In this document: positions 41,701 through 48,669 of the stretch, piece by piece | How the letters are laid out: each line of letters starts with the position of its first letter | Numbering within the stretch: the stretch's first letter is position 1 | Source of the DNA: Halorientalis pallida | Lineage (GTDB): Archaea > Halobacteriota > Halobacteria > Halobacteriales > Haloarculaceae | DNA: 64,000 bases | Assembly (NCBI RefSeq): GCF_004118325.1 | Contig: NZ_RDFA01000001.1 | Location: forward strand, 294,424-358,423 | Direction: 5' to 3' | Notes under the pieces: generated by a model | Database searches by the model: none | The model's input: the letters and a program-made list of their open reading frames with translations, nothing else | Told to the model about the DNA's origin: nothing | Translations under genes and position numbers: made by a program

Positions 41701-42691
41701 CGAACTCGACAGACCACGGATCGACGTGACGACCCGCGTCTCCGGCCTGTTCCGGGACGCCTTCCCCGCCGCGGCGGGCGTGATCCACGACGCCGTCGAC
41801 GCCGTGATCGATCTGGACGAGCCACACGACATGAACTACGTCAAGAAACACGTCGACGAGGAGGCCGAGGACCTGGAGTCGGAGGGCCTCGACGCGAGCG
41901 AGGCCCGCGACGCCGCGAAACACCGCGTGTTCACCACGCGCCCGGGCGGCTACGGTGCGGGGACCAACAAGGCCGTCGACGAGGGCAACTGGGACGACCG
42001 CAGCGACCTCGCCGACGTCTACGTCCAGTGGGGCGGCTACGCGATGGGCTCCCGTGGGAAGGTCAGCGAGGCCCACGACGCCTTCGAGCGCCGCCTCGGC
42101 AACGTCGACGCCACCGTCAAGATCGAGGACACGGCCGAACAGGACGAGTTCGACTCCTCGGACTGGTACGCCTTCCACGGCGGGTTCATCACCGCCGTCG
42201 CGGAGACGAGCGGCGAGGAACCAGCGTCCTACGTCGGCGACTCGGCCGATCCGGACAACGTGGACGTGTACACCAACGAGGAGAAAGTGCGAAAGGCGAT
42301 GCGCGCCCGCGTCCTCAACCCAGAGTGGATCGAGTCGATGGAGGACCACGGCTACAAGGGTGCTGGCGACCTCTCGACCACGGTCGACGTGGTGCTGGGC
42401 TGGGACGCCACCACCGGCGTCGTCTCGGACCACCTCTGGGCGGACGTGGCCGAGAAGTTCGCCTTCGACGAGGAACGCCAGGACTGGCTGAAAGAGGTGA
42501 ATCCCTGGGCACTCGACTCGATCACCGACACCCTGCTCGAAGCCATCGAGCGTGGTCTCTGGGACGCCGACGAGGCGACCGAGGACCGGTTGCGTGACCT
42601 CAATCTGGATGTCGACGGTGACCTGGAGGCCCGCGCGGCCGCCGACCGCGCCGGCCAGGATTCCGAGGAGGTGACCAGCGATGACGACTGA
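38789..42691 (+). CDS. cobN: Cobaltochelatase subunit CobN
   Basis: The 1300-residue protein is the large chelatase subunit (CobN/ChlH family), which binds the corrin and the metal. Clear segments are IWFYESHWTHENTHYVDAQ (about 172), HPISGKERTDDT (about 321), HLGTHGSLEWLPGKTVGLDG (about 538) and GYGAGTNKAVDEG in the C-terminal third. The acidic extension after about 1280 is haloarchaeal. It works with the AAA+/VWA subunit encoded divergently. Its stop overlaps the start of cbiC by 11 nt. A separate early chelatase (cbiX) is also present. Confidence 0.95.
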   Translation: MPKIGLYTATENELGAVQRAAAEVESDLVVRSDGDLDGVADVDAFVDELTDATAVVFWLHGGQDSMPGYDHARERLAEAGVPLIVEATGDAFAVEDTTVASAEREQACAYLERGGTANVANCLRYLTATYATDADPAYDEPVDLPTEGVYHPDHPAASYDELVETFDPAAPTVAIWFYESHWTHENTHYVDAQVRAVEAQGANALPIFCEPATDAEGQWDAERVTEEWLLDAHGESVVDAVLSSFMFSLSMDERGRSASDEGDSAEEVFLDRLGVPVIQTVTTMRSRSRYESSDTGVMGFELALSVALPEFDGNVITHPISGKERTDDTADIGSAPKQHFPIDDRVDHAARLAVNWAELRHTPNADKQVAVVLHNYPPSDDGIGTAFGLDSPESTVNLLDELRARGYDMGGRSPPDGQSLIDDLTAQLTLDDRWVAPEDVRELSVDTVAPDRYGDWFAEKDERFRENVIEEWGEAPDRPFAIPGVEFGNVLVTVQPPRGFGMDPSKVYHDSDLQPPHDYVAFYEWLEREFAADAVVHLGTHGSLEWLPGKTVGLDGESAPDQLIDAIPNVYPYIVNNPGEGTQAKRRSYAAVVDYLTPVMSNAGTYDDLADLEELADRYREAGMEDARTDDGEALADRIRETVDDLDLSVELGIAGEIDEKADVRGPDEAGSTLAEGTVEGDEVDIDALVERIHEYLTDVKTTQIRLGLHTMGEPPDGDRLTEYLVALTRLDNPGGPSLREAVAGVLGVDYQRMLDEPGTYDEDLGMTYAQAADEVYETSLDLVGTLSDHEFDVPESELDDGDSEVNMNLLVVDIDPLGDARANSGAHEDLREALAFICEEAAPRVAGAEEEIPRTADALAGEYVPPGGSGAPTRGGVDLLPTARNFYTLDPRKVPAKSAWDVGREVADSVAERHLEDEGEYPEEIGVVAWGTPTVRTRGETIAQVLALMGVEPQWTDAGRVDGVDPIPLDELDRPRIDVTTRVSGLFRDAFPAAAGVIHDAVDAVIDLDEPHDMNYVKKHVDEEAEDLESEGLDASEARDAAKHRVFTTRPGGYGAGTNKAVDEGNWDDRSDLADVYVQWGGYAMGSRGKVSEAHDAFERRLGNVDATVKIEDTAEQDEFDSSDWYAFHGGFITAVAETSGEEPASYVGDSADPDNVDVYTNEEKVRKAMRARVLNPEWIESMEDHGYKGAGDLSTTVDVVLGWDATTGVVSDHLWADVAEKFAFDEERQDWLKEVNPWALDSITDTLLEAIERGLWDADEATEDRLRDLNLDVDGDLEARAAADRAGQDSEEVTSDDD

Positions 42692-43379
42692 TGGCTCAAA
42701 TTTCGAGGAGTACGCCGACCTCGGCGCGACCACCGAGAACGCCATGGACATCGCCGAGACTTCGATGGATCGCGTGCGCGAACTCGTCCCCGACGAGACG
42801 CTTGCGGACCGCATCAGACAGAAGTCGGTCCACGCGACGGGCGATCCGGAGTTCCAGCACCTCGTCCGCTTTTCCGGCGAGACCGACGACGAACCCGTCG
42901 TCGCCGGCGCGCGGGCAGTGCTGGACGAACGGCCCATCGTCACCGACATCACGATGGTCAAATCGGGCATCACCGGCCGGGGTCACGACTGCCCCGTCCG
43001 GAAGGCCATCGGCAACGGCGCGGACCTCGCGGCCGAAACCGGCATGACACGCACCGCTGCCTCCGTCCTCGAACTCGACCGCGAGGGCGTCTACGACGGG
43101 GCCATCGCCGTCGTCGGGAACGCCCCGACCGCGGCGCTCGCGCTGGCCGACTGCATCGAGGACGGGACCCGGCCCGCCGTCGTCGTGGCCACACCTGTGG
43201 GATTCGTCAAGGCCGCCGAGAGCCGGACACGGCTCCGTGCGGTGGCCGCCGAACACGACGTGCCCGCGATCACGAACGTCGGCCGCCGGGGCGGGAGCGG
43301 GCTCGCCGCCGGGCTGACCAACGAACTCGTCCACGTCGCCAGCGACGCACGAGACGGTGCGGTGGACCTTCCAGAATGA
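42681..43379 (+). CDS. cbiC: Precorrin-8X/cobalt-precorrin-8 methylmutase
   Basis: The 232-residue enzyme moves the methyl group from C11 to C12 to form (cobyrinic) hydrogenobyrinate. KSGITGRGHDCPVRKAIGNG (about 94-113) includes the catalytic His of CbiC/CobH, and VATPVGFVKAAESR (about 172) is typical. The start at 42681 lies within the end of cobN; its stop overlaps cbiE (ATGA). Confidence 0.93.
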   Translation: MTTDGSNFEEYADLGATTENAMDIAETSMDRVRELVPDETLADRIRQKSVHATGDPEFQHLVRFSGETDDEPVVAGARAVLDERPIVTDITMVKSGITGRGHDCPVRKAIGNGADLAAETGMTRTAASVLELDREGVYDGAIAVVGNAPTAALALADCIEDGTRPAVVVATPVGFVKAAESRTRLRAVAAEHDVPAITNVGRRGGSGLAAGLTNELVHVASDARDGAVDLPE

Positions 43380-44146
43380 CCGACGACTACGATCTGGATT
43401 CGGGCCCCGACCCGGCCGCGTTCGCCGCGAGTGAACCAGAGCCGGTCGATCCCGACGATCCGATCCACGCCGTCGGCATCGGTCCCGGCAATCCCGAGTT
43501 CCTGACGCCGCGGGGGCGGCGGGCCATCGCCGAGGCCGACGTGGTCGTCGGCTTCGAGACGGTCGTCGAGTTCGTCGCGGACCTGACCGACGCCGACCTG
43601 CTGACCTGTGGCTACCGCGACGAGGGCGAGACGCTGGCCCGGTTCGCCGAGCGTGTCGCTTCGGGGGAGCGCGGGACGGCGGTCCTGATGGGCGACCCGA
43701 ACCACTCGGGCTACCAGTTCCTCGGGAAGGTAGAGCGTGCCGCCGAGGAAGCCGGAACCGGACCGGTGCGAGTCGTGCCGGGCATCTCCGCGCTCCAGGT
43801 GGCGGCCTCGCGCGCCCGGACGCCGATGGAGGACACGGCGTTCGTCACGTTGCACAGGAGTGGCGACCTGTCGGCCGATCTGGTGGGGCTCCGGGAGGCC
43901 GTGGGCGAGCGTCACCTGCTCGTCTTGCCCCGGCCGTACGACCTGATGCCCGGCGACGTGGCTGCCGACTTGGTGGATGCGGGTGCGCCAGCGGAACTGG
44001 ACGCACTCGTACTGGAGCGATTGACCCACGACGAGGAGTCGATCACGCGGACGACGCTCGGCGGACTGTCCGAACACGCGGGCGGCGACAGGCCGGAAGA
44101 CACGCCATTCTCGGATCTGTCGGTGCTGGTCGTCCGTCGAGAGTAG
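43376..44146 (+). CDS. cbiE: Cobalt-precorrin-7 C5-methyltransferase
   Basis: The 256-residue methyltransferase has an acidic N-terminal extension (1-30), then AVGIGPGNPEFLTPRGRRAI, LMGDPNHSGYQFLGKV (about 105) and VVPGISALQVAASRA (about 135), as in CbiE. It adds the C5 methyl group before CbiT acts on C15. It is the last gene of the cobN group and convergent with the phosphate transporter gene, 12 nt away. Confidence 0.92.
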   Translation: MTDDYDLDSGPDPAAFAASEPEPVDPDDPIHAVGIGPGNPEFLTPRGRRAIAEADVVVGFETVVEFVADLTDADLLTCGYRDEGETLARFAERVASGERGTAVLMGDPNHSGYQFLGKVERAAEEAGTGPVRVVPGISALQVAASRARTPMEDTAFVTLHRSGDLSADLVGLREAVGERHLLVLPRPYDLMPGDVAADLVDAGAPAELDALVLERLTHDEESITRTTLGGLSEHAGGDRPEDTPFSDLSVLVVRRE

Positions 44147-44158
44147 GGGCGGGGCCCC

Positions 44159-45337
44159 TCAGAGGCCGAAGATCGGGACGTACCGGAAGGTGAGGTACGC
44201 GCCGAGCGTCGCGATGGCGGGCACGACGTTTTGCATCAGGACGACGCGGGCGGTCGTCGCAGGGTCGAAGAGGTTTCCCGCGCGCGGGACGTTGTCGGGC
44301 TCCTCCTCACCGATGGGTGGTAGCTCCTCACCGGCTTCGTCGTCGGCCAGCGCGTCGACGGTGACTGGCGGCGCTTTCTCTTTCCTGACCGCCTCGGGCA
44401 CGGTCACAGCTCGGGTCGCTCGCCCCCATCCCAGTCCGATGATCGACACTGTCGCGATGATGACGAAGCTAGCTGGAATGCCCAGGACCGAGAGGAACAC
44501 CACGAGCGTGGAGCTGACCGACGCGACGACGATTGCCGCCGTCAGCGGCAGTTCCGTGATGTCACTGCCCATCGTCTCCAGCGTCCGCCGGGCGATCGTG
44601 AACGCACCGATGGTCACGGCGACGCCCCCGAGAGCGATCGCGGGATCCATCGCGAGTTCGCCGCTCCCGACCAGCGGCGCGACGGCGTTGGCGATGTTCG
44701 AAGTCCCGGAGCTAAAGGCCATCAGACAGCCGATCGCGACGACGGTGACCGTCCCGATCAACTCCCGTCGGTTGGTGGTTCGGTGGACGTGAGGGATCGG
44801 GACCAGCCCCGAACGGTCGATATCGAGTAGCGGCCCCTCGCTGCGCTCCATCGCGACGAACTTGTTGAGTCGCGCGTAGAAGTAGCGGCCGATGATCAGC
44901 GACACCCAGAACCCGATGATGGGCGAGACGACCCACCAGATGACGATCTCGCCCATGACCGCGAGGTCGAGCACGTCGCCGGCGAGGGCCAGCCCCGCGA
45001 TCGCGCCCACGGCGGTCATCGACGTCGAGGCCGGCACACCGAAGACGTTTCCGACGAGCAGCGCGACTCCGATGAAGAAGAGTACCGCGATCGACGTTTC
45101 GAGCGTGAACACACCGGTGTCGACCACGAGCTCCGTCCCGAGTTTCGTCACGACGTTCCGCCCGATAGTCCAGGCTCCAAGGAAGAAAAACAGCCCCATC
45201 AGGGCCGCTGCACCCGTCTTCGAGATCGCGTTCGCGCCGACGGCCGGCCCGAACGCCGGCCCCGTCGTGGAGCCGCCGATGTTGTAGGCGACGAACATCG
45301 CCACGAGGACGCCGACCACGAGCAGTATCGCGACCAT
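44159..45337 (-). CDS. Inorganic phosphate transporter, PiT family
   Basis: The 392-residue membrane protein has about ten hydrophobic helices and the duplicated PiT signature: GANAISKTGAAALMGL (about 33-48) and SGTSNIANAVAPLVG (about 225). It takes up phosphate with a cation. A cytoplasmic acidic insert (about 330-370, GEELPPIGEEEPDN) precedes the last helix. Its ATG overlaps the stop of the octad-repeat protein gene (TGATG), so the two are cotranslated. Confidence 0.9.
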   Translation of the reverse strand: MVAILLVVGVLVAMFVAYNIGGSTTGPAFGPAVGANAISKTGAAALMGLFFFLGAWTIGRNVVTKLGTELVVDTGVFTLETSIAVLFFIGVALLVGNVFGVPASTSMTAVGAIAGLALAGDVLDLAVMGEIVIWWVVSPIIGFWVSLIIGRYFYARLNKFVAMERSEGPLLDIDRSGLVPIPHVHRTTNRRELIGTVTVVAIGCLMAFSSGTSNIANAVAPLVGSGELAMDPAIALGGVAVTIGAFTIARRTLETMGSDITELPLTAAIVVASVSSTLVVFLSVLGIPASFVIIATVSIIGLGWGRATRAVTVPEAVRKEKAPPVTVDALADDEAGEELPPIGEEEPDNVPRAGNLFDPATTARVVLMQNVVPAIATLGAYLTFRYVPIFGL

Positions 45338-46116
45338 CAGCTCCCCCCGTCTTCGTCGTCCTCGTGTTCGGCCGAGTCGTCGTCCTCCGCACCGTCGAGT
45401 TGTTCTTCGAGCGTCTCCTCGACGGTTTCCTCGACCCTCTCCGTTACCTTCTCTTCGACAGTCTCGCCTACTTTCTCCTCGACAGTCTCGCCCACTTTCT
45501 CCTCGACAGTCTCGCCGACCGTCTCTTCGACCGTCTCGCCCACTTTCTCCTCGACAGTCTCACCTACTTTCTCCTCGACGGTCTCACCTACTTTCTCCTC
45601 GACGGTCTCGCCGACCGTCTCTTCGACAGTCTCGCCCACTTTCTCCTCGACAGTCTCACCTACTTTCTCCTCGACGGTCTCGCCGACCGTCTCTTCGACC
45701 GTCTCGCCCACTTTCTCCTCGACGGTCTCGCCGACCGTCTCTTCGACCGTCTCGCCCACTTTCTCCTCGACGGTCTCGCCGACCGTCTCTTCGACCGTCT
45801 CGCCGACCTTCGCTTCGACGGTCTCTTCGATAGTTTCGTCGACGGTTTTCTCCACGGTCTCACCGACCGTTTCCTCGACCGTGTCGCCGACGGTTTCGTC
45901 GACGGTCTCCTGGACGGTCTCTTTGACCGCAGTGGTCATCCAGTCGGGGTCGAACCGGGCCATCTTCCAGACGACGTGGATGAGATAGGAGAGCAGGACG
46001 CCGAACCCGAACGCCAGTCCAGCGGCGTTGTCGACGACCACGATCAGCGCCACGGAGAGCGCGATCAGCAGCCCGTACGTGAGATCGACGATCGAGTCGA
46101 CACGACTCGGATTCAC
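45337..46116 (-). CDS. Membrane protein with 15 VGETVEE(T/K) octad repeats
   Basis: The 259-residue protein has two hydrophobic helices (about 12-30 and 33-51), then a Val/Glu/Thr stretch of 8-residue repeats. Irregular copies (61-103) are followed by 15 perfect octads at residues 104-223, VGETVEET or VGETVEEK, and an acidic tail. Val recurs every fourth residue, not in heptads. The DNA repeats span 45448-45807 with 24-nt units. It is translated just before the PiT phosphate transporter with a 1-nt overlap, so it is probably a partner or regulator of it. I know no characterised relative. Confidence 0.85.
   Translation of the reverse strand: MNPSRVDSIVDLTYGLLIALSVALIVVVDNAAGLAFGFGVLLSYLIHVVWKMARFDPDWMTTAVKETVQETVDETVGDTVEETVGETVEKTVDETIEETVEAKVGETVEETVGETVEEKVGETVEETVGETVEEKVGETVEETVGETVEEKVGETVEEKVGETVEETVGETVEEKVGETVEEKVGETVEEKVGETVEETVGETVEEKVGETVEEKVGETVEEKVTERVEETVEETLEEQLDGAEDDDSAEHEDDEDGGS
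45448..45807 (-). repeat. 24-nt tandem repeat encoding octads
   Basis: Fifteen 24-nt units encode VGETVEEX, with X in the order T K T K T K K T K K K T K K K. The units are nearly identical in DNA, differing mainly in the Thr/Lys codon and in synonymous changes, which points to recent expansion by recombination or slippage. Confidence 0.85.
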
Positions 46117-46314
46117 AGTTCACCCGTCGATAGTGTACATAGTCGTGGAACGAGAGCGTGTTGCTGGGTGTCGGTTGGCGAAAAATACACGTATACCGCA
46201 CACGACGAGGTCACGATTCAAGAGTGTTAGCAAAGTCGCCCGGGCGCGAACGGCAGGTGGTAGCGGTCCACACCCGACGGACAGGCGGGGGGTTCAGGCG
46301 GAGGCCACGCCGGG

Positions 46315-47100
46315 CTATGGCCGGCCTTCGCCGTCGGTGGCGACCGAGCGTGCGCCCTGGACCAGCGCGTCCTCGAAGGAGGTCGGCGTGGCCCGGTCGG
46401 CGGCCGCCAGCGCGCGCTGACGGGTGATCTCGCCTTCGATGGCGTCGGTGACGAGCGAGTGGTCGCCCAGTGGATCGGCGTAGGCCATCCCGCCACGATC
46501 GAGTTCGAGTTTCGCCGGGATGCGGCGATCGGTGGTCGCGTTGGCGGTCAGAAAGAGGGGAACGGCGACGGCACGGTCGGTCTCGACGGCGTAGCGGATA
46601 CACTCGACGGCGGGGTTCTGCAGGAGGTAGGTGGGTTCGACGGCGGCGTAGTCGGTGCGCTCGGCGATCCGTGTGGCGTGGTACTCGACCATCTGCCGGT
46701 GGTAAGGCTGGGAACTGCTGCCCTGGCCGACGAGGACGAGCGTCCCGTCGTCGCCGGCCTCGACCAGCGCGGTCGCGCGCGCGGTCACCAGCCGCGTGAT
46801 CGCCGGACTCTGCCCGATCGGCTCGCAGTACCGCACGGTCCCGTCGAACGCGGGGAAGGTCCGCGGCAGCACGTCCGTCGTCTCGCGGCTGTGGGCCAGC
46901 GACGCCGGCACGACGTACACGACGCCCTCGGGCAGGGAGCGAAATCGGTCGCGGAGTTCCCGGCCGGGTTCCTCGGAATACGTCACTGCGTGGGCAGCGT
47001 CGACTGCCCCGCGGCGCGCGACGCGGTCCGCGTGGGTCGCCAGCGTCTCCCTGGCGTGTGTCCCCTCCTGCCCGACGAGTACGAGTGTGTCCTGGGTCAT
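46315..47100 (-). CDS. CbiX-like paralogue with the active-site His replaced
   Basis: The 261-residue protein has two CbiX-like halves. The first begins TLVLVGQEGTH and the second TLVLVGQGSSSQPYH, where the family has VGHGS; both positions carry Gln (Q11 and Q126), so the chelatase base is missing. PIGQSPAITRLVTARA matches the CbiX body. It may still bind a tetrapyrrole or metal. Its ATG overlaps the DUF389 gene stop (ATGA). It is 2 kb from the main B12 cluster. No gene is supported in 46117-46314. Confidence 0.75.
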   Translation of the reverse strand: MTQDTLVLVGQEGTHARETLATHADRVARRGAVDAAHAVTYSEEPGRELRDRFRSLPEGVVYVVPASLAHSRETTDVLPRTFPAFDGTVRYCEPIGQSPAITRLVTARATALVEAGDDGTLVLVGQGSSSQPYHRQMVEYHATRIAERTDYAAVEPTYLLQNPAVECIRYAVETDRAVAVPLFLTANATTDRRIPAKLELDRGGMAYADPLGDHSLVTDAIEGEITRQRALAAADRATPTSFEDALVQGARSVATDGEGRP

Positions 47101-48506
47101 GGATTGATTGCAAGTTCGCTTTGACTACAGCAAGCGAGCTTGTCCAAGCTGATGCGAGAGAGGACAAAATAATTTTTGGTCGGGGGTCGGGAGGGTGGCG
47201 AGTCGCGACCGGGGTCCCGGTTTCTGACCGTGGCGGTATCGTAATCGGCGTACTGGACCCGGACGGCGACGGACGTGTCGGTCCGGTCGGCGATCCGGCG
47301 GGCGAGTCGCTCGGGCAGGTCTGGATAGGAGCGGTTCCCGGTGCGAGCCAGCGTGACCGTGACGGTGGTGGGCTCGGAGACGGGACCGACGCCGGCGTAC
47401 TCGAAGGTCGTGTCACTGACCGAGAGCCCGCGGTACGGTTCGGTGTCGAGGACGCGCGCCGTCGCGGCGGTGGCGTCCCGCTCGAACGTACTCTGCTGTG
47501 CGAGTCCGACGACCGCGAGGCCAGTGAGTACGACCGCGACGCCGATCACGGCGACGAGAAACACGGTTCGCTCGTGTCGACCTGCCAGCGGTTCCGTCGG
47601 GACCTCGTCGGGGCCGTAGCCGAGATATCGAAACATCGTGTACCCGCCGAGATTGACCGCGAGCAGGGTCGAGACGAGGAGCGTGGTCGCACCGAGGCCC
47701 AGCAGGAGTTTCCCCCAGGCGAACCCGATTCCCGCCGCCGCGGCGGCCGGGATCAGCGCCGCCGCGATCATGACCCCGACGATACTCACCTGGCCCTTCG
47801 TGGCCAGTCCGAACGCGCCGGCGGCCCCGGCCGCGAGTCCGACGACGAGCGGCAGGAGACCGGGCGAGAGCCGGAGCGTCACCAGTTCGATGCTCGTGAC
47901 GGCCAGCGACGGCGGCACGGTCAGGAACCACCGGGTCGCGAGGCCGACGACGACCGCACCGCCGACGGCCAGCCCCATCCCGAGCAGTTGCAGGTAGACG
48001 CTGTCGACGACCATCTGCCAGTCCCGGCGGACGGCGCCGACGCTGCCGGTCAACGTCGGCCCTACGATGGGGGCGAGCACCATCGATCCGACGACGGTAG
48101 CGGGCGAATCCAGCAGAAGGCCCGCGGTCGCGACCACTGTACTCAGAAACATCATCCAGAGGTACGTCTGCGTGTTGTACCGGAGGTCCTTGGCCTTCGA
48201 GCGCAGCGTCGCGGGCGCCAGTTTGTTCGGCGTCGCCGCCCACTCGTCCTGGACCGCGTCGATACCGGGAAAGCTGGCGAACTCGGCCGCCAGCGAGACG
48301 GTGTACGTGTCGTCGTCGTAGCCGACCGCTTCGAGGTCGTCGAGGAGATGTTCGACGGCGTCCGCCGGGACGACGACCGAAACCAGGGTACGGTCCGCCA
48401 GGTCGCCCGCACCCGCAGTCTCGACGTAGCCGAGATTCCTGTCGTCGAGGACCCCGACCACGGCCGCCCGGTCGGCGTCGGGAACGGAGAGGTGAACCAG
48501 CCGCAC
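47097..48506 (-). CDS. DUF389 (TIGR00341-type) membrane protein
   Basis: The 469-residue protein has an N-terminal cytoplasmic part (VRLVHLSVPDADRAAVV) and five or six membrane helices (about 125-330) with SMVLAPIVGPTLTGSVGA and MIAAALIPAAAAAGIG, as in DUF389. The GTG at 48506 fits the family start, but the frame is open to 48560. The last 40 residues or so are unlike the family and read through AT-rich sequence to an ATGA overlap with the CbiX-like gene. The function is unknown. Confidence 0.8.
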   Translation of the reverse strand: MRLVHLSVPDADRAAVVGVLDDRNLGYVETAGAGDLADRTLVSVVVPADAVEHLLDDLEAVGYDDDTYTVSLAAEFASFPGIDAVQDEWAATPNKLAPATLRSKAKDLRYNTQTYLWMMFLSTVVATAGLLLDSPATVVGSMVLAPIVGPTLTGSVGAVRRDWQMVVDSVYLQLLGMGLAVGGAVVVGLATRWFLTVPPSLAVTSIELVTLRLSPGLLPLVVGLAAGAAGAFGLATKGQVSIVGVMIAAALIPAAAAAGIGFAWGKLLLGLGATTLLVSTLLAVNLGGYTMFRYLGYGPDEVPTEPLAGRHERTVFLVAVIGVAVVLTGLAVVGLAQQSTFERDATAATARVLDTEPYRGLSVSDTTFEYAGVGPVSEPTTVTVTLARTGNRSYPDLPERLARRIADRTDTSVAVRVQYADYDTATVRNRDPGRDSPPSRPPTKNYFVLSRISLDKLACCSQSELAINP

Positions 48507-48590
48507 ACGCCGCGTACGCCGTCGCCGGCGGAAAGTACTTGCCTGGCGTGTGCAGGCCACGGGTGGGGACCGCCAAGGTAGCTCCCGAGC

Positions 48591-48646
48591 CGAACATGTT
48601 CGAATGAATTCCCGGGCCGTTGGAATCCTCCTGTCCCGTATATATC
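48591..48646 (+). promoter_or_regulatory. Operator-like palindrome and TATA box before the multicopper oxidase
   Basis: CGAACATGTTCG (48591-48602) is a perfect 12-bp palindrome of the CGAAC-N2-GTTCG class; GTATATATC (48638-48646) is a strong TATA box 24-32 nt upstream of the ATG at 48670. The 36-nt spacing would place the palindrome where an activator or repressor can act. Confidence 0.6.
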
Positions 48647-48669
48647 ACTCACCACAAGCTGAAGCTGTC

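Noticed and set aside
45448..45807. CRISPR array
   Set aside because: The 24-nt units are contiguous without spacers and encode an open protein repeat.
46227..46314. Possible small gene after the CbiX-like gene ending in DRYHLPFAPGRLC
   Set aside because: No plausible start codon independent of the overlapping CbiX-like gene and the segment is Pro-rich; I cannot support it.
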